Shown in pieces: positions 34,814 to 43,556 of a DNA stretch of 64,000 bases. Origin of the DNA: Alphaproteobacteria bacterium. GTDB taxonomy: Bacteria; Pseudomonadota; Alphaproteobacteria; Thalassobaculales; Thalassobaculaceae. Within the stretch, counting starts at the first letter, position 1, and every line of letters starts with the position of its first letter. The notes under the pieces were generated by a model, which saw only the letters and a program-made list of their open reading frames with translations, was not told where the DNA came from and ran no database searches. The DNA lies in contig JANSYS010000001.1 of NCBI GenBank assembly GCA_024742275.1, positions 310,001 through 374,000 on the forward strand, read 5' to 3'. A program made the translations under genes and the position numbers.

Positions 34814-36115
34814 TCAGTCCCGCGCGTCGAGCTGGCGATAGCGGACCAGCGCCGCCTGGGCGAGTCGGCCGAGGGAACTGATGAACGGCATCGGCGTGAT
34901 CTCCAGCTTCGGCAGTCCCAGCGCGTCGGCCGATTTGCCCTCTGCCCAGTCGGCCAATTCCCGGCCCATGGCGACGCCGATCGCCATCCCACGTCCGTTG
35001 TAGGCGATCGGAGAAATCGCGCCCGGGCCGATCTCGTGGATCCGGGGCAAGCGGTTGGGCGTCAGGGCAATACGCCCGTTCCAGACGTATTCGAGCCGGC
35101 GGTCGGTGATCTGCGGGAAAGCGTTTCCGATCCGCTCGGCGATCCAAGGCCGAATCCGGGCATCCATGTTCAGTGGCAGAGCCAGGGTCGCACCGGTGAC
35201 CAGACGACCGGCCCGATCCTTGCGGAACGGATAGAGATCGGCTCGGGTGTCCGAAGAGGAAATGTCGCTCGGGATCACTCCGGCCGCGATCTCCTTCGGC
35301 ATCGGATGGGTCGAGACCTGGTAGTTGATGATCCGGACGAGGCTTCGGGCGAGCTGAGGGATCAACGCCCCGGTATAGGCGTTGGTCGCGACCACCAGCC
35401 GCTCCGCGATCACCTGCCCTGACGGTGTGGCGACCCGCCACTTGCCGTCCGCACGCTCGACGCTCAGCGCGGGGGAACCGGTATATACGCGAGCCCCCTG
35501 CTCCATCGCCGCTCTCGCCAGCCCCTGGGCCAATGCCAGCGGGTTCACATGGCCGCCCGTGCGCATGAACAGAGCGCCGTGATAGACATCCGTCCCCAGC
35601 TTGTCGGCGATGGCGCCGGCATCCAGCAGATCGACCCGTGTCTGACGCCGCGTCCATTCCTCATAGCGGCGTTCCAGGACCTTCATGCGAGAGGCCCGAT
35701 GCGCCGGCTGGGCCCATCCGTTCTGCACGGCGTCGCAATCGATGCCGTATTTGCGAATGAGGTCGAAGGTGAGCGAGGCGCTGTCGCGCAGGAACGCGAT
35801 CATCCGCTCGCCGGCATCCGCGCCGAGCTTGGCAACCAGCATGTCCGGATCACGGGCCCCCAGCGCAGGAATGATATGCCCGCTGTTGCGGCCGGAGCCG
35901 CCGAAACCGGTGCGCGCCGCTTCCAGCACCACAGCGGAGATACCCCGCTCGGCCATGTGCAGTGCGCTGGACAAACCGGTCACGCCGCCGCCGACGATCA
36001 CCACGTCCGCTTGAACGGCATCGGTCAGTTGGACCGTCTCGGGTGCCGGGGGCGCGGTCGCCGCCCAGAGCGACGGCGCGTGATCGGGAAGAACGGTCGA
36101 TGAAGAAAAGGCCAC
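34814..36115 (-). CDS. FAD-dependent amine oxidase-like oxidoreductase (DAO family)
   Basis: The 433-residue protein has an N-terminal dinucleotide motif VVIVGGGVTGLSSALHMAE (about residues 38-56) and the DAO-fold GFGGSGRNSGHI flavin segment. It resembles gamma-glutamylputrescine oxidase and related secondary amine oxidases. The start is GTG 36115, whose last-read base is shared with the TAG stop of the LivM-like gene, so it is translationally coupled to the transporter operon. The transported compound may therefore be its substrate. Confidence 0.85.
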   Translation of the reverse strand: MAFSSSTVLPDHAPSLWAATAPPAPETVQLTDAVQADVVIVGGGVTGLSSALHMAERGISAVVLEAARTGFGGSGRNSGHIIPALGARDPDMLVAKLGADAGERMIAFLRDSASLTFDLIRKYGIDCDAVQNGWAQPAHRASRMKVLERRYEEWTRRQTRVDLLDAGAIADKLGTDVYHGALFMRTGGHVNPLALAQGLARAAMEQGARVYTGSPALSVERADGKWRVATPSGQVIAERLVVATNAYTGALIPQLARSLVRIINYQVSTHPMPKEIAAGVIPSDISSSDTRADLYPFRKDRAGRLVTGATLALPLNMDARIRPWIAERIGNAFPQITDRRLEYVWNGRIALTPNRLPRIHEIGPGAISPIAYNGRGMAIGVAMGRELADWAEGKSADALGLPKLEITPMPFISSLGRLAQAALVRYRQLDARD

Positions 36116-37131
36116 TATTCCCCCGGTTGCGGCCTCGCTTGGCCCGGTGTCCCGGGTGTCTCGGAGCGCCGCTCGAACGCGTCGATGAGCCGCCCGACGA
36201 CGCCGCGCGGCATGTAGATGATGAACAGGACCAGCATCGCACCGTAGATCATGACGTCAAGACCGTGAACGTCGTGGCCGACGGTCTGCCGAAGCGTTTC
36301 GGTCAGCAACAGGGTGATCACCGCGCCTACTGTCGGACCGAGCTGCACGAACATCCCGCCGGCGATCGCGGCGAAGACGATCTGCAGGGAGATGGCGATG
36401 CCCGACGTGGTTTCCGGATTGATGTAGAGCTGATACTGGCCGTAGATCGCGCCGCCGACGGCGGTCATCGCCGCCGAGATCATGGTCACGATCAACTTGG
36501 TTCGGGTGACGTGGACGCCGACAGAGGCCGCCGCGTCCTCCTCCTGGCTGACCGCCTCCATGGCGTAGCGGATCATCGACCGGTCAACCGCCCGCCAGAT
36601 CAGCAACCCGATCACCCAGACCGCCACGACGATGTAGAACCAGCTGACCTTGTCGGAGAACTGCATCGCCAGGAAGGAGGACGGGTTGTCTGCCGAGATC
36701 ACGCTTACGGGCGTTACCCCGAGAGAGCCTCCGGTGTAGTCGCGCAGCGCCACGATCAGCAGGCGCACGACCTCCGACAGCGCGAGCGTGACCAGGGCGA
36801 AATAGTGACCGGTGATGCGGAAGCGGAAGCACGGAAACCCAATCATGAATCCGACCGCCATGGACACAATCACCGCGACCGGAATACCGATCCACGGCGT
36901 GATGCCGGCATGGTTCCAGAGCATCGTCACCACATAGGCCCCGATCCCCATGAAGGCGCCGTGGCCTAGGGATACCAGGCCGAAACGGCCCATCACCGAC
37001 CAGCCGGTGTAGATGTAGCCCCAGAGCAGGATCGAGATCGCGATGTGCAGTACGTAGTCGCTGAACCCCAAGGCCGGAAAGGCGAGGATCGCCAGCAGAC
37101 CGACCGCCTTGAACACCGTTGCTACGGTCAT
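36115..37131 (-). CDS. Branched-chain amino acid-type ABC permease (LivM family)
   Basis: This is a 338-residue multi-helix inner membrane protein with the LivM pattern GRFGLVSLGHGAFMGIGAY and an AIAGGMFVQLGPTVGA segment. It pairs with the LivH-like protein encoded 10 bases upstream. The substrate is unknown and need not be a branched-chain amino acid. Confidence 0.92.
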   Translation of the reverse strand: MTVATVFKAVGLLAILAFPALGFSDYVLHIAISILLWGYIYTGWSVMGRFGLVSLGHGAFMGIGAYVVTMLWNHAGITPWIGIPVAVIVSMAVGFMIGFPCFRFRITGHYFALVTLALSEVVRLLIVALRDYTGGSLGVTPVSVISADNPSSFLAMQFSDKVSWFYIVVAVWVIGLLIWRAVDRSMIRYAMEAVSQEEDAAASVGVHVTRTKLIVTMISAAMTAVGGAIYGQYQLYINPETTSGIAISLQIVFAAIAGGMFVQLGPTVGAVITLLLTETLRQTVGHDVHGLDVMIYGAMLVLFIIYMPRGVVGRLIDAFERRSETPGTPGQARPQPGE

Positions 37132-37141
37132 GCCCGCCCCC

Positions 37142-38017
37142 TCAGTTCTTGGTTCCGAGAATGCCCTGTGGGCGGATGAACATCATCACGATGAAGAAGG
37201 CGAAGGCGATCACGTAGCCCCATTCGATCTCGGCGTAGAACCCGCCAAGCGCGATGAACTCGGCGAAGATGAAAGCGGCGATGAAGCCGCCGATCATGTT
37301 GCCGAGTCCGCCCATGACGCAGACCATGAAGGTGATCGGTCCGAAGGTCAGTCCGATCGCCGGATGGATGTCGTAGAGCAGGACCAGAAGACAGGCGCCG
37401 AGCCCGGCCAGGCCGCCGCCCAGCGCCGAGGTCACCAGGTAGATCTTGCGCGGGCTCACCCCCATGAGCGGCATGACGTCCCGGTCCTGGCTGATCGCCC
37501 GGATCGCCGTGCCGAGATAGGTCCGCTTGAGAAACAGCCACAGCCCGACCACCGCCACCAGGCTGACCACGAAGGCCAGCAGGCGGGTGGTGGGGATGTA
37601 CATGTCACCGGCCTCGATGCTGCCGAACGAGACGCCGAGATTGCGGAACTCCACCGAGAAGGCGAGCGTCGCGAAACCCTGCAGGAAGAACAGCACGCCG
37701 CCGGTGACCAGAAGCTGGTTGATCGGCTCGGTATGCAGGATCGGCCGGATGATGAAATGGTGCAGCGCCGCGCCAAGCACCGCCACGACAAGAACCCCTC
37801 CCCCCATGGCCAGCGGCAGCGGGACGCCGTAATCGCTGTACAGGAAGTAGATCGTGTACATGCCGATCATGATGAGCTCGGCGTAGCAAATCCACACGAC
37901 GTCGATGACGCCGAAGATGATGTTGAGGCCCAGGGACAGAAGGGCCAGGACACCGCCGAACAGCAGCCCCTGAATGACGGTCTCCCAGAAGAACGGGTCG
38001 GTGAGCGGGAAATCCAC
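37142..38017 (-). CDS. Branched-chain amino acid-type ABC permease (LivH family)
   Basis: A 291-residue permease starting at GTG 38017 with GGAGAAG upstream. It has LivH signatures including LNIIFGVIDVVWICYAELI near residue 33 and VMGGLGNMIGGFIAA in the C-terminal part. It forms the membrane channel with the LivM-like partner. Confidence 0.92.
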   Translation of the reverse strand: MDFPLTDPFFWETVIQGLLFGGVLALLSLGLNIIFGVIDVVWICYAELIMIGMYTIYFLYSDYGVPLPLAMGGGVLVVAVLGAALHHFIIRPILHTEPINQLLVTGGVLFFLQGFATLAFSVEFRNLGVSFGSIEAGDMYIPTTRLLAFVVSLVAVVGLWLFLKRTYLGTAIRAISQDRDVMPLMGVSPRKIYLVTSALGGGLAGLGACLLVLLYDIHPAIGLTFGPITFMVCVMGGLGNMIGGFIAAFIFAEFIALGGFYAEIEWGYVIAFAFFIVMMFIRPQGILGTKN

Positions 38018-38029
38018 GGCGCTTCTCCT

Positions 38030-38749
38030 TCAGAGACCGATATACGCGCGGCGGACGTCGTCATTCTCCAGGAGTTCCTGGGACGATCCGCTCATCTTGA
38101 TCTGGCCGACTTCGAGCAGGTAGGCCCGATCCACGACCTTCAGAACCTGCTGTATGTTCTGCTCGACGATCAGCACGGTGTAGCCTTCTTGGCGGATCCG
38201 ACGGACCAGATCGAACACCTGCTGAACAATCACCGGCGCCAGCCCGGCGGACGGTTCATCCAGAAGAAGCAGCTTCGGTCCCGACATCAGGCCGCGGCCG
38301 ATCGCGCACATCTGTTGCTCGCCGCCGGACATGGTACCTGCGAGCTGATGGCGCCGTTCCTTCATGCGCGGAAACAGCTCGTAGACATAAGCGAGCCGTT
38401 CCTCGAAATGGGCGCGGGCATCGGCGATGAAGCCCCCCATCTTCAGGTTTTCCTCAACAGTGAGCCGGGGGAAAAGACGCCGGTGCTCGGGCACGTGGGC
38501 GATGCCGAGCTCGATGATGCGGTGGGCCGGCACGTCGTTCAGCGCCACGCCCTCCATGGAGATCTGGCCGCCATTGAGGTCGATGACCTTCGAGATCACG
38601 CGCAACAGCGACGTCTTCCCGGCACCGTTCGGGCCGATCACCGCCACCGCCTCGCCGGCGCGGACTTCCAGGCTCACATCGAACAGGGCTTGGAAAGTTC
38701 CGTAGCCGGCGGAAACGTTCTTCAGTTCCAGCATGCCGCCCCCCGTCAC
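38030..38749 (-). CDS. Branched-chain amino acid-type ABC ATPase (LivF family)
   Basis: The 239-residue ATPase has Walker A GPNGAGKTSLL, signature MSGGEQQMCAIGRGL and Walker B LLLLDEPSAGLAP. GTG 38749 overlaps the LivG-like stop in a GTGA arrangement; ATG 38734, which has a G-rich site before it, is an alternative start giving MLELKNV. Confidence 0.93.
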   Translation of the reverse strand: MTGGGMLELKNVSAGYGTFQALFDVSLEVRAGEAVAVIGPNGAGKTSLLRVISKVIDLNGGQISMEGVALNDVPAHRIIELGIAHVPEHRRLFPRLTVEENLKMGGFIADARAHFEERLAYVYELFPRMKERRHQLAGTMSGGEQQMCAIGRGLMSGPKLLLLDEPSAGLAPVIVQQVFDLVRRIRQEGYTVLIVEQNIQQVLKVVDRAYLLEVGQIKMSGSSQELLENDDVRRAYIGL

Positions 38750-39537
38750 GCGCCGACCGTCTCGGTCTGGCCGGCGGCCTGACCTCCGACCTGGCTCTGA
38801 ATGGTCTCGGCGTCGGACCCGAGATAGACCTCTACCACCTTGGGATCGTGGGCCACCTCCTGCGGCAGGCCGGCGGCGATGATCTCCCCGTGGTCGAGAA
38901 CGATGCAGCGGTCCACGACACGCATGAGAACACCCATGATGTGCTCGACCCAGATGATGGTGATTCCCCGCTGCTCGCGGATGTGGCTCAGCATATCCGC
39001 CGCCTGATCCATCTCCTTCTCGTCGAGACCGCCGAGGCTCTCGTCCGCCAGAAGCAGGCGCGGCTGGGTCGCCAGCGCACGAGCAAGTTCGAGTTTCTTG
39101 AGGCCGGCCGCGCCCAGACCGTCGACGCGGGACCGGTCATCGACCGGGAGTTGGGTAAGATCCAGGGCATCTTCCGCCCGTTTCCAAGCCTCGGCGCGCG
39201 AGATCGAACCGTTGGCGCCGAAATACGCCGCGAGGGCCACGTTCTCGAGGATGGTCAGCTTCCGGAACGGCCGCGGGATCTGATAGGTGCGGCCCACTCC
39301 CTTATGGCAAACCTGGGTGGGGGCGAGACCGGTGATGTCCCGCCCCTCCAGAGTGATGGAGCCGGCTGTCGGCGTCAGCGCGCCGGCGATCAGGTTGAAG
39401 GTGGTGCTTTTTCCCGACCCGTTCGGTCCGATAAGCCCGAGGATCTCTCCCTCGCCCAGATCGAACGCGACCTCGTTGACGGCCGTGAAACCGCCGAACT
39501 TCTTGGTCAGGCCGCGCACCTGCAGCATCTCTCCCAT
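38746..39537 (-). CDS. Branched-chain amino acid-type ABC ATPase (LivG family)
   Basis: A 263-residue ATPase with Walker A GPNGSGKSTT and Walker B LLLADESLGGLD. The signature loop region reads AAGLKKLELARAL, a LivG-like variant. It overlaps the next ATPase gene. Translation may start at ATG 39537 or three codons later. Confidence 0.92.
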   Translation of the reverse strand: MGEMLQVRGLTKKFGGFTAVNEVAFDLGEGEILGLIGPNGSGKSTTFNLIAGALTPTAGSITLEGRDITGLAPTQVCHKGVGRTYQIPRPFRKLTILENVALAAYFGANGSISRAEAWKRAEDALDLTQLPVDDRSRVDGLGAAGLKKLELARALATQPRLLLADESLGGLDEKEMDQAADMLSHIREQRGITIIWVEHIMGVLMRVVDRCIVLDHGEIIAAGLPQEVAHDPKVVEVYLGSDAETIQSQVGGQAAGQTETVGA

Positions 39538-39552
39538 CGCCGAACCCCCTGT

Positions 39553-39606
39553 GCCGACATAAGTCGGCCGACGTGACCGACTATCTGGACGCCGAAATTC
39601 GGCGTC
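39553..39606 (-). terminator. Two hairpins between the binding-protein gene and the LivG-like gene
   Basis: The first (39588-39606) is a 9-bp repeat, GACGCCGAA with TTCGGCGTC, that reaches into the stop codon of the binding-protein gene. The second (39553-39568) has stem GCCGAC/GTCGGC and an ATAA loop. Together they may limit read-through to the transporter genes. Confidence 0.5.
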
Positions 39607-40927
39607 AGCGCGCGTAGGTGTGGCCGTCCGGCAGAGGAAGAACCGGATCCATGGTCTGGATCGCGGTCGGCCAAACGATCTTGGTCGCCCCGTCCACGTA
39701 CTGCATGACCACCGGCGAGGAGCGTTCGTTCTGACCGGCCATCTTGTGGCCCGGAGGGTTGAACTTCACGCCATAGCCCTGGACCGTTCCGCCGACCGGA
39801 ATGTCGGTTTCCAGCGCGGCCTTGCGGAGAGCTTCCGGATCGTAACCGCCATGCTGCTTAATGGCCCGCGGCAGGACGTCGGTGAAGAAGATCCAGGCCT
39901 GATTGAAGCCCATTGAGGTGTGCGGCGGCACCTCGGTCGCGCCCGTCTTCTCCTTATAGCGCTTGACCATCTCCGCCGTCAGGTCTCCGAGGCCCGGCGC
40001 CAGGGTCGACGGATCGAGCAATTGGGCCGCGACGGGATCGGTGTTGTAGATGAAGTTGGCGTCCTTGCCGAAAGCCTCGGTCAGCTTGTCGATCTGACCG
40101 TAGCCGGCACCGTGACCGATCAACGCCTTCCACTTCAGTCCCTGCTCCTTGGCCTGGCGCAGGAACAACGTGATGTCCGGATTGTAGCCGGTGTGCAGGA
40201 TCACATCCGCCCGGGCACGCCGGAGCTTTGTGACAAGACTGGAAAGGTCCGGCGCGGTGGCGGAGTAGCCTTCCTTCAGCGTCACCTCCATGCCGTATTC
40301 CTTACAGGTCGCCTCGTTGCCGGAGGCCACGCCGGAGCCGTAGGGTCCATCTTCATAGATGATCGCAACCTTCAGATCCGACGGCTTCATCCCGAGTTTC
40401 TTCTCGGCATACTCGTTCAGGAACGTGCAGGACGCCCAGCCGAACTGGTCGGAATGAACCTGACCCCGGAACACGTACTTGAGGTTCTTGTCCTTAAACA
40501 CCGCGGAAGACACGCAGACATTCGCCCACATGAACTTCTGCTGAGCGTCGACCTTCTGGGCCATCGGGACGCAATGGGCCGACGAGAACACGCCCATGAT
40601 CAGGTCGACATTCTCCTGATCGAGCAGCCGTGTCGCCTCGTTGATCGCCACCTCGGCCTTCGACTGCGCGTCGGCCACGATGGTCTCGATCATATGCCCC
40701 TCAACGCCACCCTGTTCGTTGATGAGTTCGACCGCGATCTCGTTGCCGATGGCGGCCGCCGTCGATCCGCCGGCGGCAAACGGGCCGGTGAAGTCATAGA
40801 TAACCCCGATCCGGATCGGGTCGGCGGCCTGCGCCAAACCCGGAACCAACGTGGCGATCGGCACGGCAACCGCCGCCGCGCCAAGTACGGACAACGCCGC
40901 CCGGCGGGCGTAACCAATGGATTTCAT
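39605..40927 (-). CDS. ABC transporter substrate-binding protein (Liv-type, periplasmic binding fold I)
   Basis: From ATG 40927, behind GGAGGAAA, it encodes 440 residues. A long signal peptide ends at AQA. The mature protein opens with IRIGVIYDFTGPFAAGGS and belongs to the type I binding-protein family 6 (Peripla_BP_6). The ligand is unknown. It is the first gene of the operon binding protein-LivG-LivF-LivH-LivM-FAD oxidase. Confidence 0.92.
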   Translation of the reverse strand: MKSIGYARRAALSVLGAAAVAVPIATLVPGLAQAADPIRIGVIYDFTGPFAAGGSTAAAIGNEIAVELINEQGGVEGHMIETIVADAQSKAEVAINEATRLLDQENVDLIMGVFSSAHCVPMAQKVDAQQKFMWANVCVSSAVFKDKNLKYVFRGQVHSDQFGWASCTFLNEYAEKKLGMKPSDLKVAIIYEDGPYGSGVASGNEATCKEYGMEVTLKEGYSATAPDLSSLVTKLRRARADVILHTGYNPDITLFLRQAKEQGLKWKALIGHGAGYGQIDKLTEAFGKDANFIYNTDPVAAQLLDPSTLAPGLGDLTAEMVKRYKEKTGATEVPPHTSMGFNQAWIFFTDVLPRAIKQHGGYDPEALRKAALETDIPVGGTVQGYGVKFNPPGHKMAGQNERSSPVVMQYVDGATKIVWPTAIQTMDPVLPLPDGHTYAR

Positions 40928-41064
40928 GACGTTTCCTCCAGCTCTTTTGAGCATTTACGTCCGGTGACCCCGGATCGTTCATTGGACGACAAGTGTCGAA
41001 AGCGAAGCACTTGAGAGTCAAGATGCTAAACTTACACGAATGCGCCGCTTTTATGGCGCGCTAT

Positions 41065-41077
41065 TGTGCACTGCACA
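41065..41077. promoter_or_regulatory. Palindromic candidate operator in a divergent promoter region
   Basis: TGTGCA-C-TGCACA is a perfect 6-1-6 inverted repeat between the minus-strand Liv-type operon and the plus-strand quinone oxidoreductase gene. The position suits a regulator of one or both units. No regulator gene is nearby. Confidence 0.4.
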
Positions 41078-41170
41078 GGCACGCCCGGATCGGCGACCTT
41101 ACGCTTGGGCAATTCCCAAGGCGGCATCCGATGGTTTAGGAAGGGGCAGCCAATCACTGGGAGGACATCC

Positions 41171-42166
41171 ATGACTGAAATTCCGGCCACCATGACGGCG
41201 ATCGAGATCGAGGGGGCCGGCGGACCGCCCGAGGTTCTCAAGCCGACCACCCGCGACGTCCCCGCCCCCGCTGCAGGCGAGGTACTGGTCAAGGTGGCCT
41301 ATGCCGGCGTGAACAGGCCCGACTGCATCCAGCGTTCGGGCGGCTACCCGCCGCCGCCGGGTGCCTCAGACATTCCGGGCCTGGAAATCGCCGGCGAGGT
41401 GGTGTCGATCGCGCCGGACGTCACCCGCTGGAAGGTGGGCGACCTCGTCACCGCCCTCGTGCCGGGCGGCGGCTACGCGGAATACTGCACCGCCGCATCC
41501 GACACCTGTTCGCCGGTCCCTACGGGCTATTCGCTGGAAGAAGCCGCGGCGATACCGGAGAACTACTACACCGTGTGGACCAACGTTTTCGAACGCGGCC
41601 GACTGCAGAAGGGTGAAACCATTCTGATCCACGGCGGGTCTTCCGGTATCGGCACGACCGCCATCCAACTCGCCCATCACTTCGGCGCGACGGTCTACGC
41701 CACCGCCGGATCGGCAGAAAAGTGCAAGGTCTGCATGGATCTCGGTGCCGACCGGGCGATCAACTACCGGGAAGAAGACTTCGAAGCGGTCATGAAGGAA
41801 GCCGGCGGCGCCGACGTCATCCTCGACATGGTCGGCGGTCCCTACATCCAGAAGAACGTCGACTGCCTGAAGCTCGAGGGCCGGCTGGTGCAGATCGCCT
41901 TCCTGCAGCCGCCCAAGGTCGAGAACTTCAACTTCCAGAAGGTCATGGTCAACCGGCTGACGATCACCGGCTCGACCCTGCGACCCCGCACGGTCGCTCA
42001 GAAGGCCGCGATCGCCCGCCAGCTCGAGGAGAAGGTCTGGCCGCTGCTCGAAGCCAGGACGGTCAAGCCGATCATGTACAAGACCTTCCCGCTGACGCAG
42101 GCCGCCGAGGCCCACGCCCTCATGGAATCCAGCACCCACATCGGCAAGATCATGCTGAAAACCTGA
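41171..42166 (+). CDS. NAD(P)H quinone oxidoreductase (PIG3-like, zinc-free MDR)
   Basis: The 331-residue medium-chain reductase has the cofactor motif GGSSGIGTTAIQLA and a VNRPDCIQRSGGYPPPPGAS segment typical of the PIG3/TIGR02824 quinone oxidoreductase group. It lacks zinc-ligand motifs of alcohol dehydrogenases. The start at 41171 has GGGAGG upstream; several earlier in-frame ATG codons lack this. The next gene begins 13 bases later. Confidence 0.9.
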   Translation: MTEIPATMTAIEIEGAGGPPEVLKPTTRDVPAPAAGEVLVKVAYAGVNRPDCIQRSGGYPPPPGASDIPGLEIAGEVVSIAPDVTRWKVGDLVTALVPGGGYAEYCTAASDTCSPVPTGYSLEEAAAIPENYYTVWTNVFERGRLQKGETILIHGGSSGIGTTAIQLAHHFGATVYATAGSAEKCKVCMDLGADRAINYREEDFEAVMKEAGGADVILDMVGGPYIQKNVDCLKLEGRLVQIAFLQPPKVENFNFQKVMVNRLTITGSTLRPRTVAQKAAIARQLEEKVWPLLEARTVKPIMYKTFPLTQAAEAHALMESSTHIGKIMLKT

Positions 42167-42179
42167 CGCAGGAGCGCCC

Positions 42180-42707
42180 ATGTCGACCGAGACATCGTCC
42201 CAAGACGCGCATGAGGGAGAGCCGGAGGCGGTAACCCTGGACCAGTTGAGGGCCGCCGTGAACATGCGGGCCGCCGCCTACGGTCATATCTTCGACGTGC
42301 TGACCGAACGTTTCGGATCCGAGGAAGCCGTGGATCTTCTCGGCGAGGCGACCCGGAGGCTCGGCACCGACATGGGGAAACACTTCGCATCGCACGGACC
42401 GGACGATACCGTCGGGCTGTGCGATGCCTTTCTCGGCGGAATACCCGGGCGCGAGGCGCTGTTCGCGCCCGAGGTGATCGAGCGCAGCGACGCCCGGATG
42501 GAAATCCAGTTCCACCGCTGCCCTTTGAAGGACTTCTGGGTCGCCGACGGCCGGTCCGACGCGGACATCGAACGACTATGTCGGGCGGCAGGCCGGATCG
42601 ACGGTGGCCTGTTCGAGCGGGCGGGGTTCGTCTTCAAAGGCAGGACCTGGAAACCAGGTCAGTCGGGCTGCTGCCGCCTGATCGTGGAGCCGGGCGCAGA
42701 CGGCTAG
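42180..42707 (+). CDS. L-2-amino-thiazoline-4-carboxylate hydrolase-like protein
   Basis: The 175-residue cytosolic protein contains the FHRCPLKDFW pattern and a C-terminal block (ERLCRAAGRIDGGLFE ... CCRLI) that recall the ATC hydrolase-like family (PF14196). Few members have been tested and many probably have other roles. It is 13 bases downstream of the quinone oxidoreductase gene and probably co-expressed. Confidence 0.65.
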   Translation: MSTETSSQDAHEGEPEAVTLDQLRAAVNMRAAAYGHIFDVLTERFGSEEAVDLLGEATRRLGTDMGKHFASHGPDDTVGLCDAFLGGIPGREALFAPEVIERSDARMEIQFHRCPLKDFWVADGRSDADIERLCRAAGRIDGGLFERAGFVFKGRTWKPGQSGCCRLIVEPGADG

Positions 42708-42734
42708 AACCGATTTCGACACGGCACGCTGGAC

Positions 42735-43556
42735 CTAGCGAACGACGGCCGCATCCGAGATTTCCCGGCCCCGCTCTTCGTCCGGCTCCAACCGTTCGGG
42801 GACCAGATCGAACAGAGTGTCGGCGCCCAGATCGTAGCGGGTCGAGGAAAATCGGCGGGCCTCGTCCATGGTGTCGACCGCGTCGAGCATGAACCCCGCG
42901 CGGCCTGAGCCAAGGATCGTCGGAGCCACAAGCAGATGCAGGCGGGAAAGGCATCCCGCCGCCAGGAACCGAGACAGTGTCTTCGCGCCGCCTTCCACCA
43001 GCACCACGTCCAACCCGAAGGCCGACAGGCTTTCAAGGACCCCGCGCGGATCGACAAGGCCGTCCCCATCCGGCTCGCAGGGCAGGTCGACTCCGGTCAC
43101 TAGGGTCGGAGCGGCATCGTCCTTGAACAGTTTGCGGTCGCGGGGAATCCGGGCGGTTCCCGCCAACACCACGCGGGTCGGATTGTCGCCGGCGCAGCGT
43201 CTGACGGTGAGCGAGGGATCGTCCGTCCTCAGGGTGCCCGCCCCGACCACCACCGCGTCGACCAGCGCCCGCAGCCGATGCAGGTGATCCAGAGCCTCCG
43301 GGCCGTTCACGTAGTGGGAATGACCCCGCTCGGTTGCGATCCTGCCGTCCAGGGTCTGACCGCTTTGGCCGACGGCGACAGGCCCGCGAACCGCCGCTTC
43401 GACCAGATCCAGCAAGGCGCCGAAGGCGGGAATAGCTGATCCTTGCGACCGCATGGCCGTCAGATCGGCGATCAGCGGCCGCGCATCGCCGCCCAGCCGG
43501 CGCACTTCGCGAGCGCGAACCATCGCCTGACACAGCGTCTCCCAGCTCACACTCAC
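42735..43556 (-). CDS. RibD C-terminal domain (DHFR-fold) reductase
   Basis: The 273-residue protein has an N-terminal extension of about 60 residues, then the reductase domain: VAVGQSGQTLDGRIA, VVVGAGTLRTDDPSL and VEGGAKTLSRFLAA. It lacks the deaminase domain of bifunctional RibD. Such reductases act on ribosylamino-pyrimidines in flavin or related pathways. GTG 43556 overlaps the creatininase-family stop in a GTGA arrangement, so the two are translationally coupled. Confidence 0.85.
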   Translation of the reverse strand: MSVSWETLCQAMVRAREVRRLGGDARPLIADLTAMRSQGSAIPAFGALLDLVEAAVRGPVAVGQSGQTLDGRIATERGHSHYVNGPEALDHLHRLRALVDAVVVGAGTLRTDDPSLTVRRCAGDNPTRVVLAGTARIPRDRKLFKDDAAPTLVTGVDLPCEPDGDGLVDPRGVLESLSAFGLDVVLVEGGAKTLSRFLAAGCLSRLHLLVAPTILGSGRAGFMLDAVDTMDEARRFSSTRYDLGADTLFDLVPERLEPDEERGREISDAAVVR

